64,000 nucleotides of DNA from Marinobacter salinus (GCF_001854125.1 NZ_CP017715.1:124001-188000), one strand, 5' to 3'. Counted from the stretch's first letter, positions 15,460 through 24,783 are shown. Made by a program: numbers and translations. The notes: a model not told the origin generated them from the letters alone.

Positions 15460-17151
15460 ATGAATGCAGTCGCTCCGGAAAGTCGTACACGGCAACCTTT
15501 GGTATGCCGTGTCAGCAGTGTTTTGGTTCTGGCCCTGTTTGCCCTGGTCGTGATGGTGCCGGAATTTGCCATGGCGGGGTTTGGATTGGCTGCCCTGATA
15601 ACCGGGGTGGCCTGGTGGCTGGGCCGTGATCGGGTGGCCAGCGCTGGACCGCCGGCGGGAGTCGATGCTGGCGAAGGCAACGGGGTGCTGGATATATCAA
15701 AGGACCAGCCGGTCGGCTCTGGACAGGCAGGGCGAATTGCCAGAGAACATAATGAACTGCTGGCCAGCATGAGGGGCGCCCTGTCGGATCTGCGCCATCA
15801 TGCGGTGCAGGTGGCGGTGCAGTCAGCCAGGCTGCGCAAACTCACCGGCGAGGCCCAGCAGAGCGCCCGCAAACAGGAAGAAGTCTCCGAGCTGATTGCC
15901 CAGTCCAGTGGGGAGGGCGCCACGGCACTGGAGGACATTACTCAGCGTACCGGATCGGTCTCGGAGCTCAATTCCCGTAATCTCGACGGGGTGCGCGAGT
16001 CCAATCAGGCGTTGTCTCAGGTGGCTGACCGAATCGGGCAGGTCAACGATCAGCTGCTGACCTTCCGCGAGACGGTGGCCGGGCTGAGCGATAGCGCTGG
16101 CAAAATCGGCAAGATTCTGGAAATGGTGCAGGGGTTCTCGGACCAGACCAACCTTCTGGCGCTGAATGCCGCCATCGAGGCTGCACGGGCGGGCGAGGCC
16201 GGTCGCGGTTTCGCCGTGGTGGCGGATGAAGTGCGCCAGCTGGCTCAGAAAATTGCGTCGGCGACGGGCGACGTGCATCAGATCATCAGCGATATGGATT
16301 CCCGGGTCGGGCGTACCGAAAAGGATACGGAGCAGTTGCTTGAGCAAACCGGCCAGGCCCGTGAGGAGGTGACCTCGACCGCCTCCCAGTTCGACGACAT
16401 GCTCCAGTACATTGAGCAGGCGCATGAGGAGCTGCTGTCCATCACCTCTTCGGTGGAGGAAGTCAGTATTACCAATCGCCAGGTGCATGAGCACGGCAAC
16501 GAGATCCATCAACTTGGCCGTGAACTGGCCGGGGAGATTGCCGAATCGGACGCTTACTCCGAGCAATTGCGCAAAGCCACCGAGGCCTCTATGGCGCTGC
16601 TGGCCCGTTACCGCATCGGCCGAGGCGCTTTCGAGGAAATTCTGGAGCAGCGTCAGACGCTGGCCGCGGAGTTCGAGGAAAAGCTCGCCGAGCTGGCACA
16701 GCAGGGTGTTGAAATTTTTGATCGCCATTACGAACCGGTTCCGAATACCTGGCCACAAAAATACCGGACCCGGTTCGTTGATCGCTTCAAAAAAGCGTTC
16801 CAGGACCTGACAGACCGCAGTAAGGAACGCTTTGATGGCACCGCCTACAGTCTGTTGGTGGACGCCAATGGCTACATTCCCGTTCATCACAAAGCCACGT
16901 CGCAGCCAATCACTGGCGACCATGACAAAGATCTTCTCTACAGTCGGGATCAGCGGCTTTATAACAGCAACGAAACCGAGAAGCGGCGGGCCAGCCACAC
17001 GGAACGGTTCCTTCTGCAAACCTATATCCGGGATACGGGAGAAATTCTGAACGACCTCTCGATTCCCGTGTATGTGAATGGCAAGCATTGGGGTGCGGTG
17101 GTTATGGGCTTCAATCCGGACCTTCTGCTGGCTGGTAACGGCAGGAGGTGA
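15460..17151 (+). CDS. methyl-accepting chemotaxis protein with C-terminal ligand-binding-like domain
   Basis: A 563-residue chemoreceptor. The N-terminus has two membrane helices ([20 protein letters not shown] and [14 protein letters not shown]) with almost no periplasmic loop. The signalling hairpin holds the conserved tip [19 protein letters not shown] (about residues 229-247). After it comes a soluble C-terminal domain of about 150 residues ([42 protein letters not shown]) that resembles a Cache-like sensor placed in the cytoplasm. Stimulus sensing is therefore probably intracellular, an inference from topology. Confidence 0.87.
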   Translation: MNAVAPESRTRQPLVCRVSSVLVLALFALVVMVPEFAMAGFGLAALITGVAWWLGRDRVASAGPPAGVDAGEGNGVLDISKDQPVGSGQAGRIAREHNELLASMRGALSDLRHHAVQVAVQSARLRKLTGEAQQSARKQEEVSELIAQSSGEGATALEDITQRTGSVSELNSRNLDGVRESNQALSQVADRIGQVNDQLLTFRETVAGLSDSAGKIGKILEMVQGFSDQTNLLALNAAIEAARAGEAGRGFAVVADEVRQLAQKIASATGDVHQIISDMDSRVGRTEKDTEQLLEQTGQAREEVTSTASQFDDMLQYIEQAHEELLSITSSVEEVSITNRQVHEHGNEIHQLGRELAGEIAESDAYSEQLRKATEASMALLARYRIGRGAFEEILEQRQTLAAEFEEKLAELAQQGVEIFDRHYEPVPNTWPQKYRTRFVDRFKKAFQDLTDRSKERFDGTAYSLLVDANGYIPVHHKATSQPITGDHDKDLLYSRDQRLYNSNETEKRRASHTERFLLQTYIRDTGEILNDLSIPVYVNGKHWGAVVMGFNPDLLLAGNGRR

Positions 17152-17230
17152 CGAAAACCGGGAGGCGATGCGCACGACCTGTCCATTTGTGGATTGACGG
17201 AGTCTGCCATCCACCCGCCCGGCGGCCTAC

Positions 17231-17899
17231 TCAGGCAAAGTCGTATTCCCCGCCTTTTTCGAGAGCCTTCTGGTAAGCCGGCCTGGTGTGCACTCGCTCC
17301 ACCCAGGCAGTGGTGTTAGGCCGGTCCTTGCCGACGATACCCCGGGCTACTGAGGCTTCCAAGGGAAAACTCATCTGGATATCCGCAGCGCTGAGCTTAT
17401 CCCCGAGAAACCAGGTGTTTTTCGCCAGGTGGGATTCAACAAAATCCAGGTGCGTCTTGATCATCGGGCCGATAAAAACTTCGTTGGTTTTGTCTGAGAT
17501 GCCCTTGGCCACCGGCTTGATAAAAAACGGCATCGGGCTGGTTTTCACCTTTTCAAACACCAGGCGCATCAGCAGCGGAGGCATCAAAGAGCCTTCGGCG
17601 TAGTGCAGCCAGTAGGTGTAATCAAGCCATGCCTGGCCGCCGCTCTCCGGCAGCATGGTGTCTTTGCCGTAGGTGTGGGCGAGGTATTCGATAATGGCAC
17701 CGGACTCCGCCACCACCAGATCGCCGTCGGTGATCACCGGAGATTTACCCAGCGGGTGTATTTTTTTGAGGCTTGCCGGCGCCAGCATGGTTTTGGGGGC
17801 GCGCTCGTAATGCTGGATCTCATAGGGCACGCCCAGCTCTTCCAGCATCCAGAGAACGCGTTGTGAACGGGAATTATTGAGGTGGTGAACTGTAATCAT
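17231..17899 (-). CDS. glutathione S-transferase family protein
   Basis: A 222-residue GST. The thioredoxin-like N-terminal domain begins MITVHHLNNSRSQRVLWMLE and includes HPLGKSPVITDGDLVVAES, the glutathione-binding SNAIL-like region with the conserved cis-Pro and Glu-Ser. The helical C-terminal domain follows (FLGDKLSAADIQMSFPLEA carries the N-capping box). It conjugates or reduces electrophiles with glutathione; its substrate is unknown. ATG 17899 is preferred since CGGAG lies 8 nt upstream. Confidence 0.87.
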   Translation of the reverse strand: MITVHHLNNSRSQRVLWMLEELGVPYEIQHYERAPKTMLAPASLKKIHPLGKSPVITDGDLVVAESGAIIEYLAHTYGKDTMLPESGGQAWLDYTYWLHYAEGSLMPPLLMRLVFEKVKTSPMPFFIKPVAKGISDKTNEVFIGPMIKTHLDFVESHLAKNTWFLGDKLSAADIQMSFPLEASVARGIVGKDRPNTTAWVERVHTRPAYQKALEKGGEYDFA

Positions 17900-17989
17900 G
17901 CAAAAACTCCGTTGCATCAGAAAAATGAGCAGGTGTGAAGAGTAGTCTCCAAATGGCTTTTTGGTTCACCGCCAACGTGATGTGAGTCA

Positions 17990-18883
17990 CTAACTTCGAT
18001 TACGGACAGCAAGAGCATGGCGCTTGAGGTCTTTGATAATCTCGGGCACCTTGAGGGGCAGTAACTTCCAGGCCGCTTTCACAAGGTAAATCACGACGTT
18101 CATCCGCTTATACCAGAGCACGCGCCGAATCTTTTTCATCATGGGGTTGTAGCCTTCCAGATATAGCTCTTCTATGCATTTGGCATTGTTGGTGAGACTG
18201 TATCGGCTTAAATCCAGTGGCACTACTATGTCCGCCTTTTTCAGCTGCTTGCGGGTATTGAAATCGATAGCAATGTTGATGGCGTTGCTGATCACATCAA
18301 AGGTGGCTTCCGGTTTCGGGTACCGGCTGACATGGCTCAGATCAACAGCCACGGTAATACCCGCGCCCATTTCTCCCAACGGTGAAATCGGAACATTTTC
18401 AACCAGCCCACCGTCGACCAGAATCCGGCCATCCACCTCCACGGGCACAAACAAGCCGGGCACTGCCATGGATGCACAGACGATATCCGCCAGGTTTCCT
18501 TTTCGGAAGATCAGTTGTTCGCCGGTTTCTATATCCGTTGCGCAAATAGCCAGAGGAATGTCGGCATCTTCGATCCGGACATCGCCGAGATCCCGGTGGA
18601 TCATCTCCCGAATGGCATGGGTGCTGAACAGGCCGCCGCGCTCGAAGGTAAAATTGATGATTTTCGAGAGGTTCAGCGTCGAGCAAATGGAAAGGATGGA
18701 TTCTGCCGGGCGGCCGAAAGCGAAATAACTGGCGACCAGCGCCCCCACGCTGGTACCCGCTATACAATGGATCCGGATCTGCTCTTCCTCAAAGGCCTTC
18801 AAAACACCAATGTGAGCAATGCCCTTTGCAGCACCGCCGCCCAGAGCCAGACCAATACGGGTATTAAAGGGATTGAGTTTCAT
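17990..18883 (-). CDS. patatin-like phospholipase (RssA-like)
   Basis: A 297-residue serine lipase-fold protein. It has the oxyanion loop GGGAAKGIAHIG, the nucleophile elbow GTSVGA (G-x-S-x-G) and the catalytic Asp in DGGLVENVP, so the Ser-Asp dyad is intact. Bacterial patatins hydrolyse acyl esters of phospholipids. There is no signal peptide, so it is likely cytoplasmic or membrane-associated; the basic C-terminus (KRHALAVRNRS) may aid membrane binding. It is divergent from the yqeY-like gene. Confidence 0.88.
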   Translation of the reverse strand: MKLNPFNTRIGLALGGGAAKGIAHIGVLKAFEEEQIRIHCIAGTSVGALVASYFAFGRPAESILSICSTLNLSKIINFTFERGGLFSTHAIREMIHRDLGDVRIEDADIPLAICATDIETGEQLIFRKGNLADIVCASMAVPGLFVPVEVDGRILVDGGLVENVPISPLGEMGAGITVAVDLSHVSRYPKPEATFDVISNAINIAIDFNTRKQLKKADIVVPLDLSRYSLTNNAKCIEELYLEGYNPMMKKIRRVLWYKRMNVVIYLVKAAWKLLPLKVPEIIKDLKRHALAVRNRS

Positions 18884-19058
18884 GCATCCGTGCCCGTTGA
18901 CGTTGTAGGTAAAGGAAAACGCTTTAAATTGAGTTTAACAGACTCGGCCCACCCCGTTCCTTGGTTGTTCACGATTGAACCCGCTTCGATTTTCCGTTAC
19001 ATCTACCTTCAGGTTTAATGCAATCAGTTCCCTTTACTCACATAACAGGAGGTCGGCG

Positions 19059-19514
19059 ATGACGGCAGCAACGCTCAAGGAACAACTGAACAGCGCCGTG
19101 AAAGAGGCGATGCGGAACAAGGATAAAACCCGGCTTGTCACCCTTCGTATGGCGCAGGCCGCGGTTAAACAGATCGAGATTGATGAGCGCCGCGACTTGT
19201 CTGACGAGGACGTTCTGAAGGTGCTGGACAAAATGCTCAAGCAACGTCGAGATGCCGCCAGTCAATACGATGAGGCCGGTCGAGAGGAGCTGGGTGACAA
19301 GGAGCGGGCCGAAATGGTGATCATTGAGGAATTCATGCCCGCCGCGCTGACCGAGGATGATCTGGACGGGTTGATCCGGTTGGCCATCAGCTCAACCGAC
19401 GCCCAGGGAATGCAGGATATGGGGCGTGTTATGAATGAGCTGAAGCCCCAGGTGCTTGGCCGGGTCGATATGGGACATTTGAGCAAAAAGGTGCGGGCAG
19501 CGCTGGCGGACTGA
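19059..19514 (+). CDS. GatB/YqeY domain protein
   Basis: A 151-residue YqeY-like protein (LKEQLNSAVKEAMRNKDKTR; AEMVIIEEFMPAALTEDDL; GRVMNELKPQVLGRVDMG). It is related to the C-terminal tRNA-binding tail of the amidotransferase subunit GatB; free-standing forms may bind tRNA, but their role is not settled. Start ATG 19059 follows ACAGGAGGTCGGCG. It is a single gene. Confidence 0.88.
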   Translation: MTAATLKEQLNSAVKEAMRNKDKTRLVTLRMAQAAVKQIEIDERRDLSDEDVLKVLDKMLKQRRDAASQYDEAGREELGDKERAEMVIIEEFMPAALTEDDLDGLIRLAISSTDAQGMQDMGRVMNELKPQVLGRVDMGHLSKKVRAALAD

Positions 19515-19607
19515 TGGGCTTCGCGATTTTCGGTGCCTTGAATTGTAGGTGCAGCGTACTCAGCTATGTAGGATAGTCAAGCCAGGCATCTAACCAGGAG
19601 ATCCGCC

Positions 19608-20246
19608 ATGCATGTGTTCATTGCAGGAGCCAACGGGCAAATCGGGCAACATTTGTTGCAGGAAATGGCAGACAGCCACCATGAGGCTCGGGCTCTGATC
19701 CGGCACCCGGATCAGGGGCCGGAATTGCAGCAACTGGGGGCAACGGAAACCGTACTGGGCGATCTGGAGCATGACTGCAGCGAGGCCATGCGGGGCTGTG
19801 ATGCAGTCATATTCACCGCTGGCTCAGGCCCTCATACCGGTCCGGATAAAACCATCGATGTGGATCAGGAAGGTGCTATCCGGCTGGTCGATACCGCCAG
19901 GGCCATGGGAATAAAGCGTTTTATCATGGTGAGCAGTATGCGTGCCGAGGAGCCGGAAAAGGGGCCGGAAAAACTCCGCCATTACCTTTGGGCCAAACAC
20001 AACGCCGATGAACACCTGAAGAACAGCGGCCTGGATTACACCATTGTTCGTCCGGGTCAGCTGACCAATGATGACGGGACCGGCAAGGTGATGGTGAGTG
20101 CGAGGCTGGAGGCGTTTGGTAAGATTTCACGGCAGGATGTTGCTCGCGTGCTGCTGGCGGTGTTGGATTCCGATAACACCACTAACCGGGTTTTCGATGT
20201 GGTATCCGGCGACACGCCGGTGCCCGAGGCACTGGCAAAGTTGTAA
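19608..20246 (+). CDS. NAD(P)-binding SDR-like oxidoreductase (YwnB/NmrA-like)
   Basis: A 212-residue atypical short-chain dehydrogenase with the Rossmann motif FIAGANGQIGQHLL at the N-terminus and a conserved YTIVRPGQLTNDDGTG segment. Such proteins bind NAD(P)H and act as reductases or redox sensors. The usual YxxxK is replaced by HYLWAKHN. It lies 5 nt upstream of the VWA-domain gene and may be the first gene of a three-gene unit with it and the J-domain gene. Confidence 0.85.
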   Translation: MHVFIAGANGQIGQHLLQEMADSHHEARALIRHPDQGPELQQLGATETVLGDLEHDCSEAMRGCDAVIFTAGSGPHTGPDKTIDVDQEGAIRLVDTARAMGIKRFIMVSSMRAEEPEKGPEKLRHYLWAKHNADEHLKNSGLDYTIVRPGQLTNDDGTGKVMVSARLEAFGKISRQDVARVLLAVLDSDNTTNRVFDVVSGDTPVPEALAKL

Positions 20247-20251
20247 CGTCC

Positions 20252-20947
20252 ATGTCCGACAAAGAGCTACGCACCAAATCCGATAAACAGTCTATCGATC
20301 AGTTTATCCATCAGGTCCGCACGCTGCCTGAACAAGGTGGAGGGCAGGGTCGGCTTATTTTCGCCCTGGACGCCACCGCGAGTCGGGAGGCAACCTGGGA
20401 TCAGGCCTGCCACTTGCAGAGTGAGCTGTTCATGGCGACCAGGGATTTGGGCGGCCTGGCGATTCAGCTGTGTTACTACCGTGGTTTTGGCGAATTCAAG
20501 GCCACCGGATTTGTCACCGAGACTGGTCAGTTGCTCAACCTGATGAACGGCGTTTCCTGCCTGGGTGGCCGCACCCAGATCAGCCGGGTGCTGGCACACG
20601 CGGTGAAGGAAACCCGCGCAAAGCCCGTCAAGGCCGTGGTGTTTATCGGGGACTGTTGTGAGGAACCAGTGGATGAGCTCTGCCATACCGCGGGGGAGCT
20701 GGGTATGCTACGAACCCCGGTGTTCATGTTCCACGAGGGCGCGGATGCCCATGCCAGGGCGGTGTTCCAGCAGGTGAGCAAGCTGTCCGGAGGTGCCTAT
20801 GCACCTTTCGATCGCAACAGCCCTCAGGTTCTCAAGGATCTTATGGCCGCCGTTGCGGTCTATGCTTCCGGGGGTGCCAAGGCTCTGCAGGATTTCTCCA
20901 GCCGAAGTTCCCCAGAGGTCAGGCGCCTGACAAAGCAGATCAGATAG
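20252..20947 (+). CDS. VWA-like domain protein
   Basis: A 231-residue soluble protein. LIFALDATASREATWDQ is a von Willebrand A beta-1 strand with a DxTxS version of the metal-binding (MIDAS) motif; later VVFIGDCCEEP and a conserved Thr-Gln loop (LGGRTQISR) complete the fold. It is likely to mediate protein contacts. It is followed closely by a membrane J-domain gene, a pairing I also associate with other proteobacteria. Function unknown. Confidence 0.75.
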   Translation: MSDKELRTKSDKQSIDQFIHQVRTLPEQGGGQGRLIFALDATASREATWDQACHLQSELFMATRDLGGLAIQLCYYRGFGEFKATGFVTETGQLLNLMNGVSCLGGRTQISRVLAHAVKETRAKPVKAVVFIGDCCEEPVDELCHTAGELGMLRTPVFMFHEGADAHARAVFQQVSKLSGGAYAPFDRNSPQVLKDLMAAVAVYASGGAKALQDFSSRSSPEVRRLTKQIR

Positions 20948-21002
20948 CGCTCGTTGCAGTCCAACTTCAAGCCATTGATGGGCCAATGCCCGGAGTATCT
21001 GA

Positions 21003-21722
21003 GTGCCATTAACGCTATTGGTTATTGTTGTGTCGGTTGTTGCGTGGGTCTGGTTGCGCAACCAGACGCCCAGCCAGCGCAAGCCGGCCATTATCAAGCT
21101 GGCGCTGATTGCTGGTATCGGGATGGTGGTTGTTCTGGCCGTTACCGGCCGGTTGCACTTTCTGTTTGTGTTGTTGGCATTTCTTTACCCGCTGCTGCGC
21201 CGGGTGCTGCCGGCTCTTTTAAGCGGGGGCGTGGCCGGAGTGGGTGGTGGTGCAAAGGCCAAAGCGGGCAATCAATCCCATGTTTCCACCGACATCCTCG
21301 AAATGAGTCTGGACCATGACTCCGGCACCATGAGCGGCGAGATCCTGAAAGGTCCCATGGCGGGTCGGATACTGGCGGATCTGAGCGAAGGTGAATTTCT
21401 TGAGCTGTTGCGATACTGCCGGGAACAAGACGAAGATTCTGCCCGGCTGCTGGAAACCTATCTTGATCGCCGGTTCGGAGACTCCTGGCGGGCTGACGAT
21501 GAGGCCTGCGCTGACGGCGAGGAATCCGGTGGGAGTGCCAATGCCGGCGGCCCTCTGACCGAAAACGAAGCGCTGGACATCCTCGGGCTGGCACCCGGTG
21601 CGAGTCGGGAGGAAATCATTCAGGCCCACCGCCGGATGATGCAGAAAGTGCACCCGGACCATGGTGGGAGTAACTATCTGGCTGCGCGTATCAATGAAGC
21701 CAAAGAGCGCCTGCTGGGCTGA
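21003..21722 (+). CDS. membrane-anchored J-domain protein
   Basis: A 239-residue protein with N-terminal membrane helices (LLVIVVSVVAWVWL; LALIAGIGMVVVLAV; LFVLLAFLYPLL), a central acidic region, and a C-terminal J domain (ALDILGLAPGASREEII, then KVHPDHGG with the HPD tripeptide). It should recruit and stimulate DnaK at the membrane. The GTG 21003 start has CGGAG upstream. It is downstream of the VWA-domain gene in the same direction with a 55-nt gap. Confidence 0.82.
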   Translation: MPLTLLVIVVSVVAWVWLRNQTPSQRKPAIIKLALIAGIGMVVVLAVTGRLHFLFVLLAFLYPLLRRVLPALLSGGVAGVGGGAKAKAGNQSHVSTDILEMSLDHDSGTMSGEILKGPMAGRILADLSEGEFLELLRYCREQDEDSARLLETYLDRRFGDSWRADDEACADGEESGGSANAGGPLTENEALDILGLAPGASREEIIQAHRRMMQKVHPDHGGSNYLAARINEAKERLLG

Positions 21723-21825
21723 CAGCCAAGCTACTGAACGCTTTCAGATTCAGCTTTTATTAACGCAAAGCTCGGCAAGTTAGCCAGAGCGACCATCCCT
21801 GATCACTCTAGCTGGATTGACCGCG

Positions 21826-23352
21826 CTATTTCACCAGGCGCGATCCAACGTATTCCATGTCATTCTTGATTTTGCCTAACCCCTTGCCTTTGTCGGTTCC
21901 GTTAACCGCGGAGGTGGTCATGGCAAAAGTCAGCACGGAATGGGCAACCGCATCGGACATTTCGTCGAGCGCTTGCAGGCTTATGTTGTCGAAGGTGTCA
22001 CAAGCCAGGTGGTAACAGGGGTCGTACTGGTCACCGGCGGTGCCGCCATACAGGGAGGCTTCGTCCGGTGTTTTGATCCCTTCCGCGCCAGTGAACAGTC
22101 CACCCGCCGGGATACCAACCCCGATAAACGGTCCGTAATCGGAGCGGCCGTCAAACGCGGTTGGTTCGACCGGTAAAGACATTTCCTCAAAGTACTCAAG
22201 GAAGACGCTTTCAATGGTCTTGGAGCCGTTCGGGCCGGCTAAAGGCGTATCGGACCCATCGCCATCGTAAACGAAGCGGACGAAGTTCGGTGAGCCGATC
22301 ATGTCGAAGTTCAGGTTCAGCGCAATGTCTTTGATATCGCGCGGGGTTAACTGATCAACGTAGTACTGTGCTCCCAGTAGACCGGCTTCCTCCGCACCCC
22401 ACCAGGCAAAGCGAACCTGATTTCTTGGAGTAATTTGCTGTTCCGCCATCTGGATGGCGGTTTCGAGGATTGCGGCCGAACCACTGCCGTTATCCTGGAT
22501 GCCGGGGCCTTCCGCTACGGAGTCCAGGTGTGCGCCCACAACAACGACACGATCGTCGCGGCCCGCCGGGGAGTTGGCGATGACGTTGGAGGTGGTGCGG
22601 ATTTCTGAACTGGCGTCCACAATCAGATTGACCTGAACACCGCCGGCGGCGAGCTCAACTCCGACATCGAAAGCAGCGCCTACTGCCGGCACCGTAAGCC
22701 CGGGGCCGCCGAGTGTTCCCAGGAAGTTGTCCGTGCGCCCTGGCTGGCCCTCGTTGAAGATAATGACGCCGCTGGCGCCAGCACCCTCAGCGTTCTGTGC
22801 TTTCTGGGCGAATGAGCAGGACCCTCTTTGTACCACGGCGATGTTTCCGGGCGTAAACCCGATGAAATCGGAGGCCTCACAGCCGCTGGTTGAGGTGTTG
22901 GCGTCCGGGCCGGGCGGCAATGCCAGGTCGACCCCTTCGGCAAAGGCCGTTACGTTGCCGCTGCCGGAGTAAGTCATGGTGGCAAAGCCAGTCAGGCCAA
23001 AGTACTCATAAACGGTGGGAGTCGGTGCTATCTGCTCCAGAGTGGCGGCAGTGTTTTCTTCGAAGAATGGATAGTCGAAGTCCTGGATGGTTACGTCATA
23101 CCCTGCTGCGGTCATTTGCTCAACCACGTAGTCGACGGAAGCCTGGTAGCCGGGTGAGGATGCTTCGCGGGTTCCGCCATTGGCATCAGCGGCTGCCTGA
23201 AAGGCGGCCTGGTGACTCCGAACACCCTCTACAGTAACGGCTTCTCGAAGGGTGTAGGTCTCGACGCTGGTAGCTGCGTGCGCAGGTAGGCCGGTCGCGG
23301 CTGCGACCACTGCAATGGCCAGGGGAGTACGTCTAAGCTGTACGTTGATCAT
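21826..23352 (-). CDS. secreted M28-family metallo-aminopeptidase with PA domain
   Basis: A 508-residue exported zinc peptidase. Residues 1-27 are a signal peptide ending AHA. A protease-associated insert (IAVVQRGSCSFAQKAQNAEG) precedes the di-zinc catalytic domain: GAHLDSV, an Asp in QDNGSGSA, the Glu pair WWGAEEAG, an Asp in NFDMIGSPN and the late His in CYHLACDT. This is the aminopeptidase Y/leucine aminopeptidase type of M28. It would release N-terminal residues from peptides outside the cytoplasm. The start ATG 23352 has AAGGAG upstream. Confidence 0.9.
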   Translation of the reverse strand: MINVQLRRTPLAIAVVAAATGLPAHAATSVETYTLREAVTVEGVRSHQAAFQAAADANGGTREASSPGYQASVDYVVEQMTAAGYDVTIQDFDYPFFEENTAATLEQIAPTPTVYEYFGLTGFATMTYSGSGNVTAFAEGVDLALPPGPDANTSTSGCEASDFIGFTPGNIAVVQRGSCSFAQKAQNAEGAGASGVIIFNEGQPGRTDNFLGTLGGPGLTVPAVGAAFDVGVELAAGGVQVNLIVDASSEIRTTSNVIANSPAGRDDRVVVVGAHLDSVAEGPGIQDNGSGSAAILETAIQMAEQQITPRNQVRFAWWGAEEAGLLGAQYYVDQLTPRDIKDIALNLNFDMIGSPNFVRFVYDGDGSDTPLAGPNGSKTIESVFLEYFEEMSLPVEPTAFDGRSDYGPFIGVGIPAGGLFTGAEGIKTPDEASLYGGTAGDQYDPCYHLACDTFDNISLQALDEMSDAVAHSVLTFAMTTSAVNGTDKGKGLGKIKNDMEYVGSRLVK

Positions 23353-23531
23353 GAGTGTAGCTCCTTGCTGTTTTATTTTTATCTTTCCCTGGACACAGCT
23401 CGCGTTTCCAAACCGCAGAATCTCCTGCGACGGATTAAGCGTATCAGCTTTCATCCATCCCGCCAGTTTTGGTGGCCCTATTTCTAATGAACGCCGTGGT
23501 GCCAACGTTCCGGGACGCCGATACGTCCTGG

Positions 23532-23548
23532 AATCTGTCCCGGTTTTT
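23532..23548 (-). repeat. dispersed CCGGGACAGAT motif, copy 6
   Basis: On the minus strand AAAAACCGGGACAGATT lies upstream of the M28 peptidase gene and 37 nt before the small membrane ORF on the other strand. Confidence 0.6.
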
Positions 23549-23585
23549 GTTACGTTAGACTTCAATCCTTCTGGAGGAACTTGCC

Positions 23586-23765
23586 ATGGGAACCCTGCTG
23601 ACGATTCTCGCTGTGCTGTTTGTCGCTCTCATCATTATTGTCCCGCTGGTCGAAAAATATGCTCCCAAAGGGGAAGACCGGAGTTACGGCAATATTACGA
23701 GGTGGGTCATACCGCTGGTGGCGTTGCTGATCTTGCTGCAGCTATTCCGGCATTACTTCATGTGA
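23586..23765 (+). CDS. 59-residue two-span membrane protein
   Basis: ATG 23586 is preceded by CTGGAGGAACTTGCC, a good ribosome-binding site. The product has two hydrophobic helices (LLTILAVLFVALIIIVPLV and WVIPLVALLILLQLF) joined by a charged loop EKYAPKGEDRSYGN. No family is recognised. Its size and clear initiation signals suggest a real small membrane protein. Confidence 0.6.
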   Translation: MGTLLTILAVLFVALIIIVPLVEKYAPKGEDRSYGNITRWVIPLVALLILLQLFRHYFM

Positions 23766-23824
23766 GGCTCTAGGGTTCAATTGAGCTTAAGCATCTCATT
23801 GATCCGCGCATCCGGTCGTTCCCC

Positions 23825-24280
23825 TCAGGTCCGGGTAAGCGCAAAACTGAGCAGCCATCGGTTCCCGCGCTCAATTTTTGACACCCGGTGCTGGTGGAGG
23901 TCCGGGCGAAAGAGGTATACCCGACCGAACAGATTGAATATGTTTTTCTCACAGACGAACTCACCGCCTGTTTTAGGCTTAACCAGTACGCAATTGAGCT
24001 TCCAGAGCCGCCCTTCCGATACCATGTCCACATGAGGCACGACTTTGTGGCCCTCCGGGTAGCGGACCAGGTAAATGTTCAGGCGTCTGGAGTGGAAAAG
24101 AATCCGGGTTTTTACGTTCGCGTGCATGTGCTCAGGTCCGGGGCGAAAAATGATTTGGAAAGTCTGCGTGAGTTGCCAAGGGATCGTCAATCCGAGTTTA
24201 TCGGCAGGATGGAGATCAACACGACAGGTCCTGGATCCTGAGTGATCTGAATGGCGGGTTTGGTTACACTGGCTCCACAA
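23825..24280 (-). CDS. putative 2OG-Fe(II) oxygenase-like protein
   Basis: About 151 residues in frame, but the start is unclear: only a TTG (24280) is available upstream of the conserved part and an internal ATG lies at residue 52. The core YPEGHKVVPHVDMVSEGR gives an HxD pair, and RVYLFRPDLHQHRVSKIERG supplies the distal His and Arg of a jelly-roll 2-oxoglutarate/iron oxygenase. A protein or small-molecule hydroxylase is possible. The gene starts 20 nt from the divergent NADAR gene. Confidence 0.55.
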   Translation of the reverse strand: MWSQCNQTRHSDHSGSRTCRVDLHPADKLGLTIPWQLTQTFQIIFRPGPEHMHANVKTRILFHSRRLNIYLVRYPEGHKVVPHVDMVSEGRLWKLNCVLVKPKTGGEFVCEKNIFNLFGRVYLFRPDLHQHRVSKIERGNRWLLSFALTRT

Positions 24281-24300
24281 TTTCAGCGCGGTAATATCCT

Positions 24301-24783
24301 ATGTCTCTTTTTTCGGCGGATAACGGTGAGAGTGACCTGTATCTCTCTCGTACCGATCCAGAGAGCCCATTTGGGACGCATGCAGCCTTCAGCTTTGAGT
24401 TGGAGGGAAAGATCTGGCCCACCGTGGAACACTATTTTCAGGGCATGAAGTTTACTGATGAAGTCTGGCAGGAAAAGATTCGTGCGGCGGCCACGCCAGG
24501 TCTGGCAAGAAAACTGGGCCGCAAGCGTAATAAGAGTTTTCGGCGGGACTGGAAGCAGGTACGCGAAACCGTCATGACGCGGGGTGTTTACGTACGCTGT
24601 CGCACCCACCCCGAGCTGACCGAACAACTCCTGAAAACCCGCGACCAGAAGATTGTGGAAAACAGCAATTTTGATTACTTCTGGGGCTGTGGCCGTGATC
24701 GTCGGGGCGATAATTGCTACGGCAAAGTACTGATGAACGTCCGGGACAAGCTCCGGGAAGAGCAGGAGTCTGCAAGAGCTTAG
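24301..24783 (+). CDS. NADAR family N-glycosidase-like protein (YbiA type)
   Basis: A 160-residue NADAR-domain protein. FELEGKIWPTVEHYFQGMKF and the C-terminal FDYFWGCGRDRRGDNCYGKVLM are the family's signature segments. NADAR proteins cleave N-glycosidic bonds: YbiA-type enzymes remove riboflavin-pathway intermediates, and others remove ADP-ribose from guanine in toxin-immunity and antiphage systems. No toxin partner is visible here, so a housekeeping damage-control role is more likely. It is divergent from the oxygenase-like gene. Confidence 0.85.
   Translation: MSLFSADNGESDLYLSRTDPESPFGTHAAFSFELEGKIWPTVEHYFQGMKFTDEVWQEKIRAAATPGLARKLGRKRNKSFRRDWKQVRETVMTRGVYVRCRTHPELTEQLLKTRDQKIVENSNFDYFWGCGRDRRGDNCYGKVLMNVRDKLREEQESARA

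Noticed and set aside
17153..17164. GAAAACCGGGAG after the chemoreceptor gene as a seventh repeat copy
   Set aside because: It shares only the first eight or nine bases and lacks the ACAGAT half, so it is not counted.
15823..17214. 463-codon minus-strand frame opposite the chemoreceptor gene
   Set aside because: The chemoreceptor signalling domain is highly conserved on the plus strand, so this frame is a shadow.
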